Shown piece after piece: positions 42,280 to 54,068 of a stretch of 58,340 nucleotides of DNA. The stretch spans positions 989,737 through 1,048,076 of the forward strand of contig NC_090628.1 of the NCBI RefSeq assembly GCF_004359215.1, given 5' to 3'. A program made the translations under genes and the position numbers. Numbering within the stretch: the first letter of the stretch is position 1; each line of letters begins with the position of its first letter. A model generated the notes under the pieces. The model did no database searches. It saw only the letters and a list, made by a program, of their open reading frames with translations, and was not told the DNA's origin. The DNA is from Bremia lactucae. Its lineage: Eukaryota > Oomycota > Peronosporomycetes > Peronosporales > Peronosporaceae.

Positions 42280-42870
42280 GTGACACCGACTGACAGATCA
42301 AGTTCTGTCGGTGGAACTTTAAGCTCAGGCTCTTCTACATCAGACTCCTCGTTGTGAGTGATGGTCTGAACGACAGATATTGGATACCCCAATGAGAATC
42401 AGCTGCACCTTCTTGGGCAGGGCTTTCATGAATGGTTGCTGCTCCAGCTGGCGCGGACGACGAGACGGTTGCTTTGTTAACAATAGGCAAGTTGCCCTTC
42501 GCTGTAGGGAACAATAAGTGAAGTCTGGATGGGAAATATAGCGCCATCACCCGTCCCTATTAGCTCGCTGTACTCATCATTACTGTGCGCTGATGGCAGC
42601 GGTGTCGACTCATTGTTGCCAACACCTGACTTTGAAAGTAGGATGGATCTGTAAGTCCAGTTGGCGCGCCAGCAGCAGCGGCGGTAGCTGTTGGTGTTGC
42701 GACTGAGACACTAGGCAAACTCTACGAATTATCGCTGCGCGTGCGCTTCGTGCATGGTTGTGTGGGTCTTTGCAGACGACCCATCAGCTTTGTTCCTTTT
42801 AGGTGGCTTGTTAGGCGCCGTGTGAGGACAAGAATAAACACACACTGGTCGCTAAGAGTAATATAGAGGA
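42280..42870 (-). pseudogene. GypA antisense ORF remnant (A3)
   Basis: DNA aligns with A2 30200-30760: the word GGTGTCGACTCATTGTTG..., corresponding to the VDYNKST codons, is at about 42600, and the Lys/Arg-rich start near 42740-42800. The frame is broken and about 700 bp of the region are missing compared with A2. Confidence 0.5.
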
Positions 42871-42957
42871 ATAAAAAGCGGCTCGTTAAGCAGCTGTCCC
42901 TCTTCGCCCCGTTGACAGTTTAAAAAAACATAAAAAAATTCTAAAAGAAAGGGGTGG

Positions 42958-43484
42958 TGTAACGGGCTAAAGATGCCCTATGATACACAAAACCATTAAA
43001 TACACTTTCTGTACTTAACGGTATGGTCAACTACTTCATGTGCAGTATTAAGACCTGCCACTTGGGTGTGGTGCACAAAGTGACCCACCCTTGTGTATGT
43101 GATGCCCATAGGTCTATTCGCATTGGAGGGGGTGACGGCTAGTGCTATCCGTAATCCGAGGCATTCAGAATAATACACTCGCAATGCAGGGGTGCTCATC
43201 TATCGAGGTGGCATCTGTTGATTGGTTATAAGTACTCATATATAATTCGATTAAATATAAGTCAGACTTTAATTACTTCCTGGCTAACAACTGCGCATAT
43301 GAAGCCGAATTACCCCTTCCGTGTCGATACATGTACTAAGGTAGTTGCTTCGTTGGGTGAGGTCGCTTAGGCGCCCACTAACTACCTCACTGCACGTCAG
43401 AGAAAACGGTCAAACCGTTTCGTCGCTGTACTTGAAGGTGTGTGCGTAAGTAGAGCGTGACTGCTATAGTAGCGCCCGCCTACA
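42958..43484 (+). repeat. GypA 3' LTR (A3)
   Basis: Follows AAAAGAAAGGGGTGG (purine tract 42942-42957). Starts TGTAACGGGC, ends CGCCTACA. 527 bp, moderately diverged from the A2 LTRs. Confidence 0.85.
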
Positions 43485-43680
43485 CTTAATATAAATTAAT
43501 ACAGTTTACTATTTCTCTACTGAAAGCCTTGAAATTAACATTTGGTAGCTAGGACTTCCTTTATACTTAGAACCTTCTTGTGCATGTCGTGTGCGTGAAG
43601 TAGTCTTGGCGGCCCACCTTCACTGTAATCAGTGTAGGCTTACAAGTACTGTTATCAGTGTTACCCCGTTACGCTAGCAG

Positions 43681-44163
43681 TATAACGGGCTGAAGTTGCC
43701 CTAATGTTACGCAATCCTCGTTAAGTACACTTGAGAGGATAGTCAATTACTTAAGTGATGTAGTTGTACCGACCACTTGGGTGTGGTTCACGTTGTGACC
43801 CATCCTGGTGTATGTGATGTCCCTGAGAGCATTGAAATTAGCGGGGATAACGTCTAGCGTCATCCGTTACGCGAGGAAAGATACGCTCGCAATACATATC
43901 AATGTCTATCTCCAGATATGGCATTTTATGATTGGTTAAAATAGGAATTTATATAGTACGATTAAATATAAAGCAGTCTGAAAAATACTGAAAATATACT
44001 TCCTGCTTGGTAAGTACGCACGAGGAGCTAAATTACCGCTTCCGTGCCGAAACACGTATATTAAAGTACTTAGTGCGTTGGATAGGTCGCTGAAGGCGCC
44101 CACGACAACAAACACACTGCACGTTGAGAGAGGTCGATCAAACCGCCTCCCGCTTTGCTACAG
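43681..44163 (+). repeat. Additional GypA LTR, right end truncated
   Basis: Starts TATAACGGGCTGAAGTTGCC and follows the family LTR to about CCCGCTTTGCTAC. It is separated from the A3 LTR by about 195 bp in which I see nothing. It may be a solo LTR or the end of a lost element. From 44160 it passes into GypB-old gag. Confidence 0.75.
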
Positions 44164-44345
44164 CATGTAGATGCTGCTGTACTAACAGTTATAAAGTTTA
44201 GCATACTCTTTTCTTAAAACATTTGCTTGTTCAGAGCCTTGTTGGTGAAGCAAGTTTACTTTTTCTCAGGCCGCAAGTTTATTTTTTCTCGGGCCGCATC
44301 AAGCTTGTTTTCAGGACTCGGCTATAGCCGCCTGTTGATTCCACA
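44160..44345 (-). pseudogene. GypB-old gag fragment
   Basis: CAGCATGTAGATGCTGCTG, GAGCCTTGTTGGTGAAGC and ACTCGGCTATAGCCGC recur from 9140-9290 in the same orientation. A 20-bp stretch around TTTACTTTTTCTC is repeated in tandem (44266-44305). Confidence 0.55.
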
Positions 44346-44491
44346 ATGTTACCGTGTATGATAATATTGGAAATGTCTATTTTTTAATTATTCCCTTTCA
44401 GGCAATATTATTAATGAAATACCACACGCACGTTACATACTGTGTCCGACGAGTCGTATTTAGTTAATGGACAAAATAAACACTCTATAAG

Positions 44492-44932
44492 TGTATCGAG
44501 GGCACCGCCAAATTGAAATGCTTCAGTACAAGTCCACTTCGCACCGTTTCAGTGCGAGTGGTGCCACACGTCACATCACGTACACTAGTACGTGCAGCGG
44601 GATACTCTCTCTATAAATCTCGCTTTAAAGAGAGTTAAAAGAGAACTGTATTAAATATAATTAAGTTTTTCTGTTTCTATCAATTTAATACTATGTAGTA
44701 TATGCTAATACAAATTATGTTATAAAGTCTTACCTTCTCTCTCTTTGAGCGCGTCCAGTACTGACTGGACCGCGGAGTAGGTAGATATAATAGCCCATAT
44801 CTATTAATGGATAAGCTTTCCGAATATTACTATGTAGAGTAATATCTTCCAAATATTCTCCACCTTTTTAGACAATATATTAATTAATAAACTTTAAGTG
44901 ATAATATGATAAAACGATAAATCGCGGATACA
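44492..44932 (-). repeat. GypB 3' LTR (B3)
   Basis: Starts TGTATCGAGGGCACC (diverged TGTAACGGGGCACC) and ends near GCGGATACA, followed by TCACTCCTCCTTTT, the reversed purine tract. Contains GTCCAGTACTGACTGGAC, a near-palindrome also in B5. Confidence 0.8.
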
Positions 44933-45011
44933 TCACTCCTCCTTTTAACGACAATCACTCTGACTGTCATTGAATACTTGTGGTCACTATATGACCCTTT
45001 AATTTAAAACA

Positions 45012-46763
45012 ATGTTGATTGGTCAGAACCTTCATTTTCCATTCTATTTCATCGTTAGCGAGACCATGCGGTCAGTAAACAGTGCGGAACCTTCGGCTGC
45101 GGTACATGCAGCCGCGGATGACGCACTATTATCTGTTGTGGTAGACATTTCGTCTGCTGTAGAATTATCTTCTCCCACAACACTATTTGTTGCAGGTGCA
45201 CGTGGTGAGTCACAACGTGAGTGTGACCCCTATTTGGCGGTCGACTATGAATGCGAGTTGAACGAGATGGCCGACCCGGGGACAGCGGAAAAAGTCGCAT
45301 GAACGTCGTCAGGCGGCTGACTTTGAGCCTTCGAATTAAGGGGCTCAATTGGGTAAACGTGCTTATAGCATTCGTAATAGCATATTGGTTCCAACAAAGA
45401 GATGATATCCTCATCGCGAGCACCGTCTCCCGTTCCGTCACCCGCACTTGTTCCTGTGCGTGGTGGTGACGATGGCGTGAGCCATCGTAATAAAAATTCT
45501 TGTGGTACACCTGCTTAAGTGGGTACCACTCAGGGGAGTGCAAACAAAAATTTGTCTCGTCTTGCCCCTCCTTAAGTGGGTACCACTTAGGGGAGTGCAG
45601 ACAAAAAATTGCCACTTCTTGACATGGAAGAAGCCGTGGCGTTTGCTCGAATGGTTTGTCGGTAGCTTGTCTGGAGAGACAACACCTCACAATAAATATC
45701 TCTATTTCATTGCGTACTACACGCTACACGGCCTTGATCCCAGCGCAAGCATTTTCGCGCTGAAGAAGATTTTATCTCGATGCTTTTCTTAAGCATCGAC
45801 GGTATAGTGGCAACAACAAGCGAGATGAAAGCTCGTTGATGCAAGCCTGGAATGCGTTTATTTGCAATGTCAAAAACATTGGACGCTAAGCCTGGCTTCA
45901 AAGACTGAATACGATTCTCGTGTTGTTTGAAAAACGAACTCCAACCGGTGCAAAGTATAAATGCATCGGTTGTCACGTGAGGCTATGCTTCCATGCCTAA
46001 CGTGGGGTGATCCCTGTCCGTGTTGTGCTGACAACACGAAGAAAGTAAAAGGGGCTGTTTATTCCCTTTCTTCGTCCTTGGGGAGGGCTTGCACCTCTAT
46101 TGAGATGCGGGATGCGATTGACGTTTTGCAATCGATTTCCAGGCGCCAGGGGCGCGTGTTTTCCGATAGAGGTTCTGAACCATCGAATGGGTCTCGTCAT
46201 ACTGAGGGACAAGGCCCTCAACGTCAACAATCAGCTGCGATCGAGGCTCCCAGCTGTCATGCGAAGGTGGATAACAGCGCCAGCGAACAAAATAACTTGT
46301 TCGCTGTCCCTTCAAATCACGGTGTCTTACGATACGTTCCACAAGAAAATGTTTATACCGTAGGAATCCACCATTTATTATGGTGGAGGAAGGAAAACTA
46401 GATCCGACCTATGTGTCGGATCTAGAGTCGAAGATCGACAAACTCGACCACTTCCTCCATGAATCGGAGGAGGGTATTGATCACGAGCGGGATGAGCGTC
46501 ACGCGTTGAAGCAGACGGTGCAGGCACACCATATCGAACGGTTGGAAGACCGTTCGAAAAGTGCGTACTCAGTGTTGGAAACGAACGGAAGTATCACGCT
46601 CTTCGTGAAGAGCTGTCGTCATCTCATTGCGATTTCAAGGAACTCCGGACTCGGCATAATAATCTCCAGAGTCAAAATGAGAGTATGGTTGGTGACAAAA
46701 CAATCGTTTAGGTATTTTTTAAAGCGGTGGTCAGATCCGTCCGCGGACGGAACTGCGTACTGA
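45012..46763 (+). pseudogene. GypB antisense ORF (copy B3)
   Basis: MLIGQNLHFPFYFIVSETMR start, AEPSAAVHAAADDALLSVVV, an LAVDYECELNEMADPG version of the DPSLEVDYE block, stop at 45302. Later frames keep LSREAMLPCLTWGDPCPCC, SIEMRDAIDVLQSISRRQGR and, from 46380, VEEGKLDPTYVSDLESKIDK, then LDHFLHESEEGIDHERDERH, a clear coiled coil. A 60-bp tandem duplication (about 45505-45600, TGGGTACCACT-AGGGGAGTGCA) is specific to this copy. Confidence 0.65.
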
Positions 46764-47665
46764 TAGTTCGGGCGGAGCCGACCAACGTAGAACGTAATAT
46801 GCGTTCGCATCCTTCGTGGCAATTCTGTCGTGCACGCATTGCCTCTGTGATGCAGTGCATGGAATGGCCTAACGAACTTGGGTAGTACCACATTAGTGAC
46901 TACATGCTTAGGTAAGTTTACCGTAGCGAGTAGTACTAGGTGACAAATTTTGTATAAAAGAACATTTGCTCTTTCCATGCTTGTCTGCGTTCCGTTTCTG
47001 CTGGTCGACTGCATAAGCAATGGAATCCTGTACGAATCGGACTACTGATTCTCGAGCAGCAGAAATTCCTCTGCTGACTCATTTGTTTTTTTTTCTTTTC
47101 CAGTGCTTTGTGCGCACTGCCATGAGATCTTTCTCTTTCGATGTGGATGCTTCGACATCGACATCATTCGCGTCGTTATTGGCTTTGTCGCGTGATGAGA
47201 ATGAGCCAGAGATGATTTTGCTCGTGTGAGCCTTCCCCCCTAAATCTAAAGGATCCCTTTACTTGGGTGCGTGGATGGTGTAAGCCACTCACGAAGAACG
47301 GTGTATGCGTTGTAGACACATATCGCCTTCGGGAGATCCAAAGACGAAGTCCATAGATATGGACTGCTGACATTCTGCCGGAAGTGGTAGAGTTGGGGAG
47401 GTGCACGGGATTAAGGGCTAGGCTTCACCCGTTGACATACATCGCAAGCACGAATGTACTTGCGCACGAACTTATACTGGCGGGACCAGTAAAAGCCGCG
47501 ACTTACTGTGAGATAAGCTGTACACGTCCACGATGCCCACTTGTTGTTGCATCGTGACACTCATACATGATACGCAAGCGCAAACCATTGTGAGTTGGGA
47601 CGACGACACGTGGAGTGTCGCCGGCAACTGCTGTGTAGTACAGTAAACTGTTGCGTGTGGTGTAT
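46619..47665 (-). pseudogene. Pol tail and deleted integrase (B3)
   Basis: Pol tail (47020-46619) reads VLPKFVRPFHALHHRGNA and FYVGRLRPNYQYAVPSADGS. Integrase keeps the zinc part (YECHDATTSGHRGR, 47590-47520) but jumps from the first Asp region to HTPFFVSGLHHPR at about 47340, deleting both other catalytic residues (about 400 bp). Confidence 0.75.
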
Positions 47666-47699
47666 CGATCGGATGACGATCGATATAAAGCCGGTAAAT

Positions 47700-48277
47700 C
47701 TTTAAACGATTTGTTGAATGGATTCATCAAATGATCCATCAAACATAGAAGATCCTTGTCTTCTGTGTAGGCTTTCTTTATGTCATCAACTAAGGTTGAT
47801 GACAGAACACTCGTAGTGAGTGTTGCAACAGTGGGATTAATTTCACTGTTGGAATGCGCAGCCGGCTCAAAATCGGGTCGGCGTGATAACGCATCAGTGA
47901 CGACATTAAATCGTCCTGGCTTATATTCCACGGAGAAATTATACTCCGCGACGAAGGATAGCCACATCGCCATTTTTGCAAGAGGCGTGGGGTATTTACG
48001 GCCGTGCATGGTCCGTATAAACGATGAACGGTTTATCTACGAGAAGATGGACCACAAATTTAGCCGATGCATATTTCATGGCAAGGAGTTCCTTGTCATG
48101 TACTGGGTAATTGCGTTCAGCTGGTTGCAGCTGACGCGATTGGTAACAGACAACGCGCTCCGCGCCGTCTGTATCGTATTGCATTAATGCATGGCCGATT
48201 GCGAAATCGTTGGCGTCACAAACCACATGACATGATCTGTCTTGATCTGCAATCGCCAAGATGGGCGAATGCATCAA
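47700..48277 (-). pseudogene. RNase H (B3)
   Basis: 48277-47996 is open: CDANDFAIGHALMQYDTDGA (Asp), VHDKELLAMKYASAKFVVHL (Glu), KPFIVYTDHARP (Asp). A deletion follows, and the final block NVVTDALSRRPDFE (last Asp) is at about 47900 in another frame. Confidence 0.78.
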
Positions 48278-49008
48278 GCTTTGCTTGGTACCTTCAAAGG
48301 AACGCTGACATTCAGCGTTCCATAACCATTAATCGTCTCTTTATAGAGACGAGAGAGATGAACTGTCATCCCTGCATAATTGCGTGAGTACTTGTGCAAG
48401 TACGCCGCTAGCCCACGGAACTTTCTTAGTCCCTTGATATCGACTGGAACTGGCCAGTTGGTAATTGCCTTGATCTTTTCGGGATCAGAGCGCACGCTGT
48501 ATATATTGACGATGTACCCAAGAAGTGGTATTTCGCTTGCAGCGAATATACACTTCTTGAGATTTGCATACAACTTATGTTTTCGCAAAAGTGTAAGAAC
48601 CTGACGAACGTGAGTTTTATGAACTTCCACGTCCGTTTTACCGTCCATGGCTCGGCTATGGACGAATACATCGTCGAAATAACTCGGTGCGAATTCCCGC
48701 ACCGGTCTCAACAGATTTGTTACACATCTGTTGAATGTTGCAGGGGCGTTACTCAGCCCCTGAGGCATCACTAGCCATTCCCAGAGCATCCCACTGGGAG
48801 TGCTCACTGCTGTGTACTGGATAGGCTGTTCACACATAAGGGTCTGATAAAATCCATTTATTAGATTCATTGACGAAACGATGGTACTGTTAGACATACC
48901 ATCTATGATTACGTCTTTTCTAGGTATCAGCGTTTGAGCCGGTACCGTTGCAGCATTCAGTTGTTGAATGCGTGCACTATCCGCACTCTCCTGTGGCCTT
49001 TCGTACAT
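48274..49008 (-). CDS. Reverse transcriptase domain, open for 244 codons (B3)
   Basis: Covers RT fingers to connection: LNAATVPAQTLIPRKDVIID, SSMNLINGFYQTLMCEQ, GMLWEWLVMPQGLSNAPATF, then SYFDDVFVHSRAMDGKTDV with the YFDD active site, KLYANLKKCIFAASEIPLLG, and the thumb/connection KGLRKFRGLAAYLHKYSRNY. Compared with related copies, single changes are present (for example G in NLINGFY for D). It is part of Pol and has no start codon of its own. It is the best-preserved RT in the window. Confidence 0.8.
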   Translation of the reverse strand: MYERPQESADSARIQQLNAATVPAQTLIPRKDVIIDGMSNSTIVSSMNLINGFYQTLMCEQPIQYTAVSTPSGMLWEWLVMPQGLSNAPATFNRCVTNLLRPVREFAPSYFDDVFVHSRAMDGKTDVEVHKTHVRQVLTLLRKHKLYANLKKCIFAASEIPLLGYIVNIYSVRSDPEKIKAITNWPVPVDIKGLRKFRGLAAYLHKYSRNYAGMTVHLSRLYKETINGYGTLNVSVPLKVPSKA

Positions 49009-49009
49009 A

Positions 49010-49800
49010 GAATGTCGGACAGCTATCTGGGGAGTGCCCCCTTACATCGCCCGCTTCTAATTGGTCAATAAAGACTTTGTCGATCGCAAGTACTTGTTCA
49101 TGAGGCAGTGGCCACACAGTACTTCGAGCCTGATTTGAGCTCGATCTCATGTCGAGTGCCTTTATCCTTAGTTAACTCGCATGGAACTTTTCCAGGGAAT
49201 ACATCCCTGAATTCAACCACATCTTTGTCTAAAGGATTTGTCGTAAGTGACTCCTAGCATTGCGTAGTATATCTCTCAATCCGGGTCTTCACTTCGAGGA
49301 CACTTTCGTCCATCGATGAGCGGCGAATATTTTAATGTTTTTCTGCAAAAATTACCGCTGGCCGAATATCAATTACGTATTTGTCCTTTGTGACGAGTAC
49401 GCAGATCTGCTTGACCTTACCACTACGCAGATCTCTCAAGGCCACTTAGGTTTTGGGGTTGGTAATTGAGTTATCTCCAGTTAACTTCGGAGACGCATAC
49501 AGATCAAGAGTATAAGCGCCTACTTTTGATCCGTCATTAATTAAGACATTTAATGTCTCGGTTTTCTACTGGGATTTATCCACAGGCTGCCGAGGGATTA
49601 ATCCCTCGGGATGCTGAAGTCTAGTCACTTCACCATTAACTATTTGAGGAGATTTCTCCTTAATTACGTGGGGACTTATTCCCTCAACGTCTTTCGACTG
49701 TGATTGCGCCATCACAGTCGGTTTTCCTCTACGGTCGACTCTCTACTCGACCTAGGATCATCGTGTTGTCTCTTTTGGAAAACCGGTATCTTCGTTAAAT
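49010..49800 (-). pseudogene. Protease-RT linker (B3), broken
   Basis: DNA follows B1 18420-19200 in reverse. Stops and frame changes break it; landmarks are the FQGYIPEF-like, SSMDESVLEVKTRIERY and NVLIND segments. No enzyme domain is expected here. Confidence 0.55.
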
Positions 49801-49819
49801 GTCGCCCACTAGGCGTACA

Positions 49820-50490
49820 TTAATGTGTCAATCCACTCGAGTTATTCGAGTGGTGGACCTTCGGCGCTGCCTGTGCTTTCGCACAGCTGCCGGCATTTGA
49901 CTCCTTAATGTGATAAGTAATCACACTGTGATCTTGTGCAGTCGTAAAAACGACCGTAGCACAAGTGAGGCCATCGCACTTACTCGTACTACATCCACAC
50001 GCTTGTGGACGCTCCAAGACGTTCATCAGATGGCCATCTGATGCACAAGTGGCAGGCATCATTACGGATCGATGCTGCAAGCTGATTCTTGGCTCGTAAT
50101 ATAGGAGCCAAGCTAAACCTAGAATGACATCTAAATGTCATCCAAATCCTGCGCGATGAGATCATCATCATAATGCAAATCTTTTAACGTGTAGTATAAT
50201 CTTCTTACACGTTTCATCACTGTTATCGATGCGCCTGTCGCTGAAGCACCGTCATCCTCGTTGGAGGGATGTCGCGATCGACATATTTGATCCGACGACC
50301 CTCTAGCGACTGGCGACGAATAAAGTCATTCGACGCCGCACAGTCTAATAGGGCTTTAAGTGACAAATCATTTATCACGTTTAACTTCAAGGTGATGAAG
50401 GATACCTTATCGCCAGGTGCAGAGACACATAATGACTGTGTGTCTGGAGCAACTTTAGTCAAGAGATTTGCAAATTATCTTGAGGTTGCT
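49820..50490 (-). pseudogene. Protease (B3), broken
   Basis: 50462-50223 reads TKVAPDTQSLCVSAPGDKVS and LLDCAASNDFIRRQSLEGRR, where the active-site loop DCGA has become DCAA, then VDRDIPPTRMTV before a frame change. The block with the GTTCATCAGATGGCCATCTGATG palindrome lies at about 50031-50053. Confidence 0.75.
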
Positions 50491-50499
50491 GGATCAGTA

Positions 50500-51296
50500 G
50501 GGCGTTGCGCCCCTACCAACCCTGACAGTTTTTGGCGGTCCACCTCGCTGTCGCGATTTCGAACAACGTCGGACCCGGGCTCTGCCCCCTTTTTGGCATT
50601 CGGTTTATAAGTACGTTCACTTCCCCTCGGTACTGGGCGTGGTGACTACACACATGAGCATAATGTCCTAACTTTTGACAGCAATTGCATCTCTGCAATC
50701 GCTTATCGTTCAAATCGACAGGTCTCTCTCTTCGACGTAAGAAAGGTCCATGTGTTCTGGACCTCCAACCTCTTGTCGTCTCGAAGGACGATATGATGAC
50801 GAACTAGCTTGAGTCTGTCTCGAACTAAAGTCCTCCTGTTCCGCAACGGATATTGCTTCTTCAGGCGTATCCAGTTCCATCGAATCAAGTGGGTCTTCAC
50901 GGGTCCATCCGTAAGACCTTACATGAACACCGTAATCAACGTGTGTTCATGGACTCGGTTATTTGTAACACAACTCGCCAAAAGTCGTATGTGCAGGGCG
51001 TGAACATCACGTTTTCCTTGCTTGAGTTTCAGAAGCTCTGAACGAGCTCTAAACTTAGCCCTAGGCGGTTCAAACGTCTATTTGAGCCGGGCTTTAAAAA
51101 CCTCAAGCGATCCAAAGAAAGACACATGGGTCGCGCAACTTCAGGCTCAATGCCCAAGTTTTGGTACGACCTGCCAAATTTAAATGAGCGAATGAGAGTT
51201 GCGTTTGTTCGTCGATGATGTGACGTGCCCTTATGGCATCGTCCAACTCGACAAACCATCTTAAGAGGGTGGTCTTCTACATCTCCCCTATACTCA
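50500..51296 (-). pseudogene. Gag C-terminal half (B3), broken
   Basis: A zinc knuckle CNCCQKLGHYAHVC is at about 50690-50650, and the capsid part lies at 50800-51260 in other frames. The end reads GCC AAA AAC TGT CAG GGT TGG TAG: the AAA AAY pair stands the same four codons before the stop as in B1, but the first slippery base is C. Confidence 0.75.
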
Positions 51297-51299
51297 GCC

Positions 51300-52208
51300 G
51301 TGCTCCGATCTCTCGAAACACGGCTGCCTATGTCAACATCCGATCATCCAGAAACGGATGGTCAAACATAACGCATCAATCGCGTCCTCGAAGAGATACT
51401 TCGAGGTTACGTCCAATCGTATCCGAATTGGAGCGAGTTTTTACCGATGGTCGAATTCGCCATCAAGTATTCGGTGCATGCGTCTACAGCGCATACACTG
51501 TTCTTTGCGAATGGCTTACGCCATCCTCGCATTCCCACCCAATTAGAGGGATCCTCTAGTTTAAGGGGGGAAGGGACTCGCACGAGCAAACCCAATTCTG
51601 GCTCATGCTCTTCACGCGTCGAAATTTACAACGACGCAACGACGCAATGTCGATGTCGAAGAAATCGACATCGAAGATGAGAACGATCGCATGGCAGTAC
51701 GCAGAAAGCGTACTAAAAAAGACAAAACAAATGAGGTACAAGAAGAATTTCTGCTAACTCGAGAATCAATAATTCGTTTCGTTCAGGATTCCACCGTCAG
51801 AAACGGAATGCAGACAAACATGGAAGAGCAAATGGTCATTCTTTTAAAATAAATGATCTAGTGCTACTCTCTACGGTAAACCTTCCTAAGTGTGTAGTCA
51901 CTAATGTGGGTAGCAGTAAACTACTACCCAAGTTCATTGGTCCTTTCCGTGTACTGCATCGCAGAGGCAATGCGTACACAATAGAATTGCCACGTAGGAT
52001 GCGAACGCATCCTATGTTTTTAATTGGTCGACTCCGCCCGTACCATCCGTACGCAGTTTTTTGCGAGGACGGATCTGACGACCCTTTTCAAGATTCCCCA
52101 AAAGATTCTTGTGATCGCAAACCAGATTCCTATGTTGAATCTGAAGTTTGTCATGCCGGTTCCGAATATCCTCGAAACTGCGATGAGCTGACGACAGCAC
52201 ATCGCTAA
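51300..52208 (+). pseudogene. Integrase end and pol tail (B4)
   Basis: STSDHPETDGQT then TAA near 51368; EEILRGYVQSYPNWSEFLPM and VEFAIKYSVHASTAHTLFFA follow. The tail 51861-52208 is open: LLSTVNLPKCVVTNVGSSKL, LLPKFIGPFRVLHRRGNAYT and IGRLRPYHPYAVFCEDGS. Confidence 0.78.
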
Positions 52209-53710
52209 GAGCGTGATATTTCCGTTCGTACTCCAACATGGAGTACCCACTCTTCGACTGGTCTTCCAACCGCTCGATAGGGTGAGCCTGCACCGGCTGC
52301 TCCAACGGGCAACGGTTGCCACGCTCGTGGTCAAGTCCCTCCTCTAAATAATGGAGGAAGTGATCGATTTTGTCGATCCTCGACTCTAGATCCGACACAC
52401 GGTCCGGATCTATTTTTTTCTCCTCCACCACAACCATTGGTGGATTCCCAAGGTGGTTAACGTTTTCTTGTGGAACGTATCCAGAAACACCGTAATGTGA
52501 AGGGGCAGCAAACGAGTTATCTTGTTCGATGGCGCGGTTATCCACCTTCACATGACAGCTAAGAGCCTCGTTCCCAGCTGGTTGCTGACGTTGAGGGCCT
52601 CGCTCGTCAGTATGACGAGACCCATCCGATGGTTCAGAAGGTCCATCGGAAAACACGCGCCCCTGGCGTCTGGAAATCGATTGCAAAACGTCAATCGCAT
52701 CCCGCATCTCAATAGAGATGCGAGCCCATCCCAAGAGCGAAGAAAGGGAATAGACATCCCCTTTTACACTCTTCGTGTTGTCAACACAACACGGACAGGG
52801 ATCACTCCGCGTGACGCATGGAAGCCCAGCCTCACGTGACAACCGATGCAATTTATACTTTGCACCGGTTGGAGTTCGTTTCTCAAATTAAACTCGATTC
52901 GCGTTAAGTTTTTGAAGCCAGGCTTCGCGTCCAATGTCTTTGACATTGCGAATGAACGCGCTCCAGGCTTGCATAAGCGAGACTTTATCTCGATTATTGT
53001 TGCCACTAAACCACCGATGCTTAAGAAAAGCATCGAGACAAAAACTTCACCAGCGCGAAAGTTCTTCGCGCTGGGATCAAAGCCATTTAGCTTTGTCGCA
53101 ATAAAAAAGGATATTTATTCTGAGGAGTAGTCTCTCCAGACAAGCTATTGATTAGCCGTTCGGGTAAAAGCCACGGCTTCTTCTCAGGGGCGAGATGAGA
53201 CATTTATTGTCTTCACTCCCCTGAGTAGTACCCACTGATACAGGGGTACCACAAGAGCTTTTATTACGATGGATTATGCCATCGTCATCACCTTGCACAG
53301 AAACAGGTGCAGGTGACCGTACGGGAGCCGGAGCGGGCAATGAGTATCTATCCTCATCGTCGGAACTAAACAGACTATTTACTCGTCTATCAGAATGAGT
53401 CCTCTCATTCGAAGGCTTAAGACCAGCCGCCTGACGTCTGTCAGGCGACTGTCCAATTCTCCCCGAGTCGGCCATTTCGTCCGACTCGCATTCGTAGTCG
53501 ACCTCCATTGAGGCGTCAACTTCACGTGGTAACCCACCACGTGCACCCGCAACATCTAGTGTTGCGCGAAGAAGATACTGCAAGAGACATTAGTGCGTCA
53601 CCAGCGGCTGCATGAACCGCAGCCGAAGGCTCCGCACTACCAGCACCCCGCATGGATTTATTCTTCATGCGATGGAGTTTAAAATGATGGTTCTGACCAA
53701 TGAACATCAT
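52012..53710 (-). pseudogene. GypB antisense ORF (copy B4), longest preserved part
   Basis: Starts ATGATGTTCATTGGTCAG at 53710. A small deletion after GDALMSLAV shifts frame; then 53583-53152 gives VDASMEVDYECESDEMADSG, NSLFSSDDEDRYSLPAPAP and SVQGDDDG. The C-terminal 279 codons (52851-52012) are uninterrupted: LSREAGLPCVTRSDPCPCC, SIEMRDAIDVLQSISRRQGR, VVVEEKKIDPDRVSDLESRI, then long heptads (LEEGLDHERGNR, HPIERLEDQSKSGYSMLEYE, HDKLQIQHRNLVCDHKNLLG) and a basic RPRKKLRTDG end. This is a credible coiled-coil protein. Family unknown. Confidence 0.7.
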
Positions 53711-53786
53711 TCTTAAATTAAGTGGTCACATAGTGAATGCTCCATCCAATGATAGTCAGAGTGATTGTCGTTTAAGGGAGGGGTGA

Positions 53787-54068
53787 TGTAACGGGGTGTA
53801 CCGTTACATGAAATTAACACTTAAGGGTGTTAATAAATATATTATCGATAAGATCATTTGGAGAACAAGCATTAACAGATAGAAAGTGAAAGAAACTCAA
53901 TTATATTAATATAGTGTTCATTTAACCCTCTTTAAGGTAGTTGTCTAAAAGAGTAGTCTTCCTCTGCACGCACTGGTGTACTTAAAGTGACCAAAGGCAC
54001 CGTTCGCAACTGAAACAGTGCGAAGTGGACTTGTACTGAAGTAGTACAAGTTGTAGTGCCCCGTTACA
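53787..54068 (+). repeat. GypB 3' LTR, internally deleted (B4)
   Basis: TGTAACGGGG...CCCCGTTACA, 282 bp. Preceded by AAGGGAGGGGTGA. It interrupts the gag start of fragment B5. Confidence 0.85.

Larger units (their letters stand above)
37247..43484 (+). mobile_element. GypA copy A3, lacking its 5' LTR
   Basis: Starts near the primer-site-like TTGATAGCACTAGAAG, followed by gag (ATG 37298), protease, linker, RT, RNase H, integrase, a short antisense remnant, purine tract and 3' LTR 42958-43484. More diverged than A2 from a common master and full of stops. No 5' LTR is visible; the left neighbour is a GypB fragment. Confidence 0.85.
44492..51296 (-). mobile_element. GypB copy B3 (minus strand, gag truncated)
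   Basis: 3' LTR 44492-44932, antisense frame (plus), pol tail, deleted integrase, RNase H, RT, linker, protease, gag. Gag stops near 51290, where plus-strand integrase sequence of B4 begins. RT is well preserved. Confidence 0.88.
51297..54068 (+). mobile_element. GypB copy B4 (plus strand, 5' truncated)
   Basis: Begins inside integrase, then pol tail, antisense frame (minus), purine tract 53774-53786, 3' LTR 53787-54068. It joins B3 head to head at 51297; the junction carries an inverted repeat (51295-51302 / 51319-51326). Its LTR is shorter than others by an internal deletion of about 140 bp. Confidence 0.85.
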
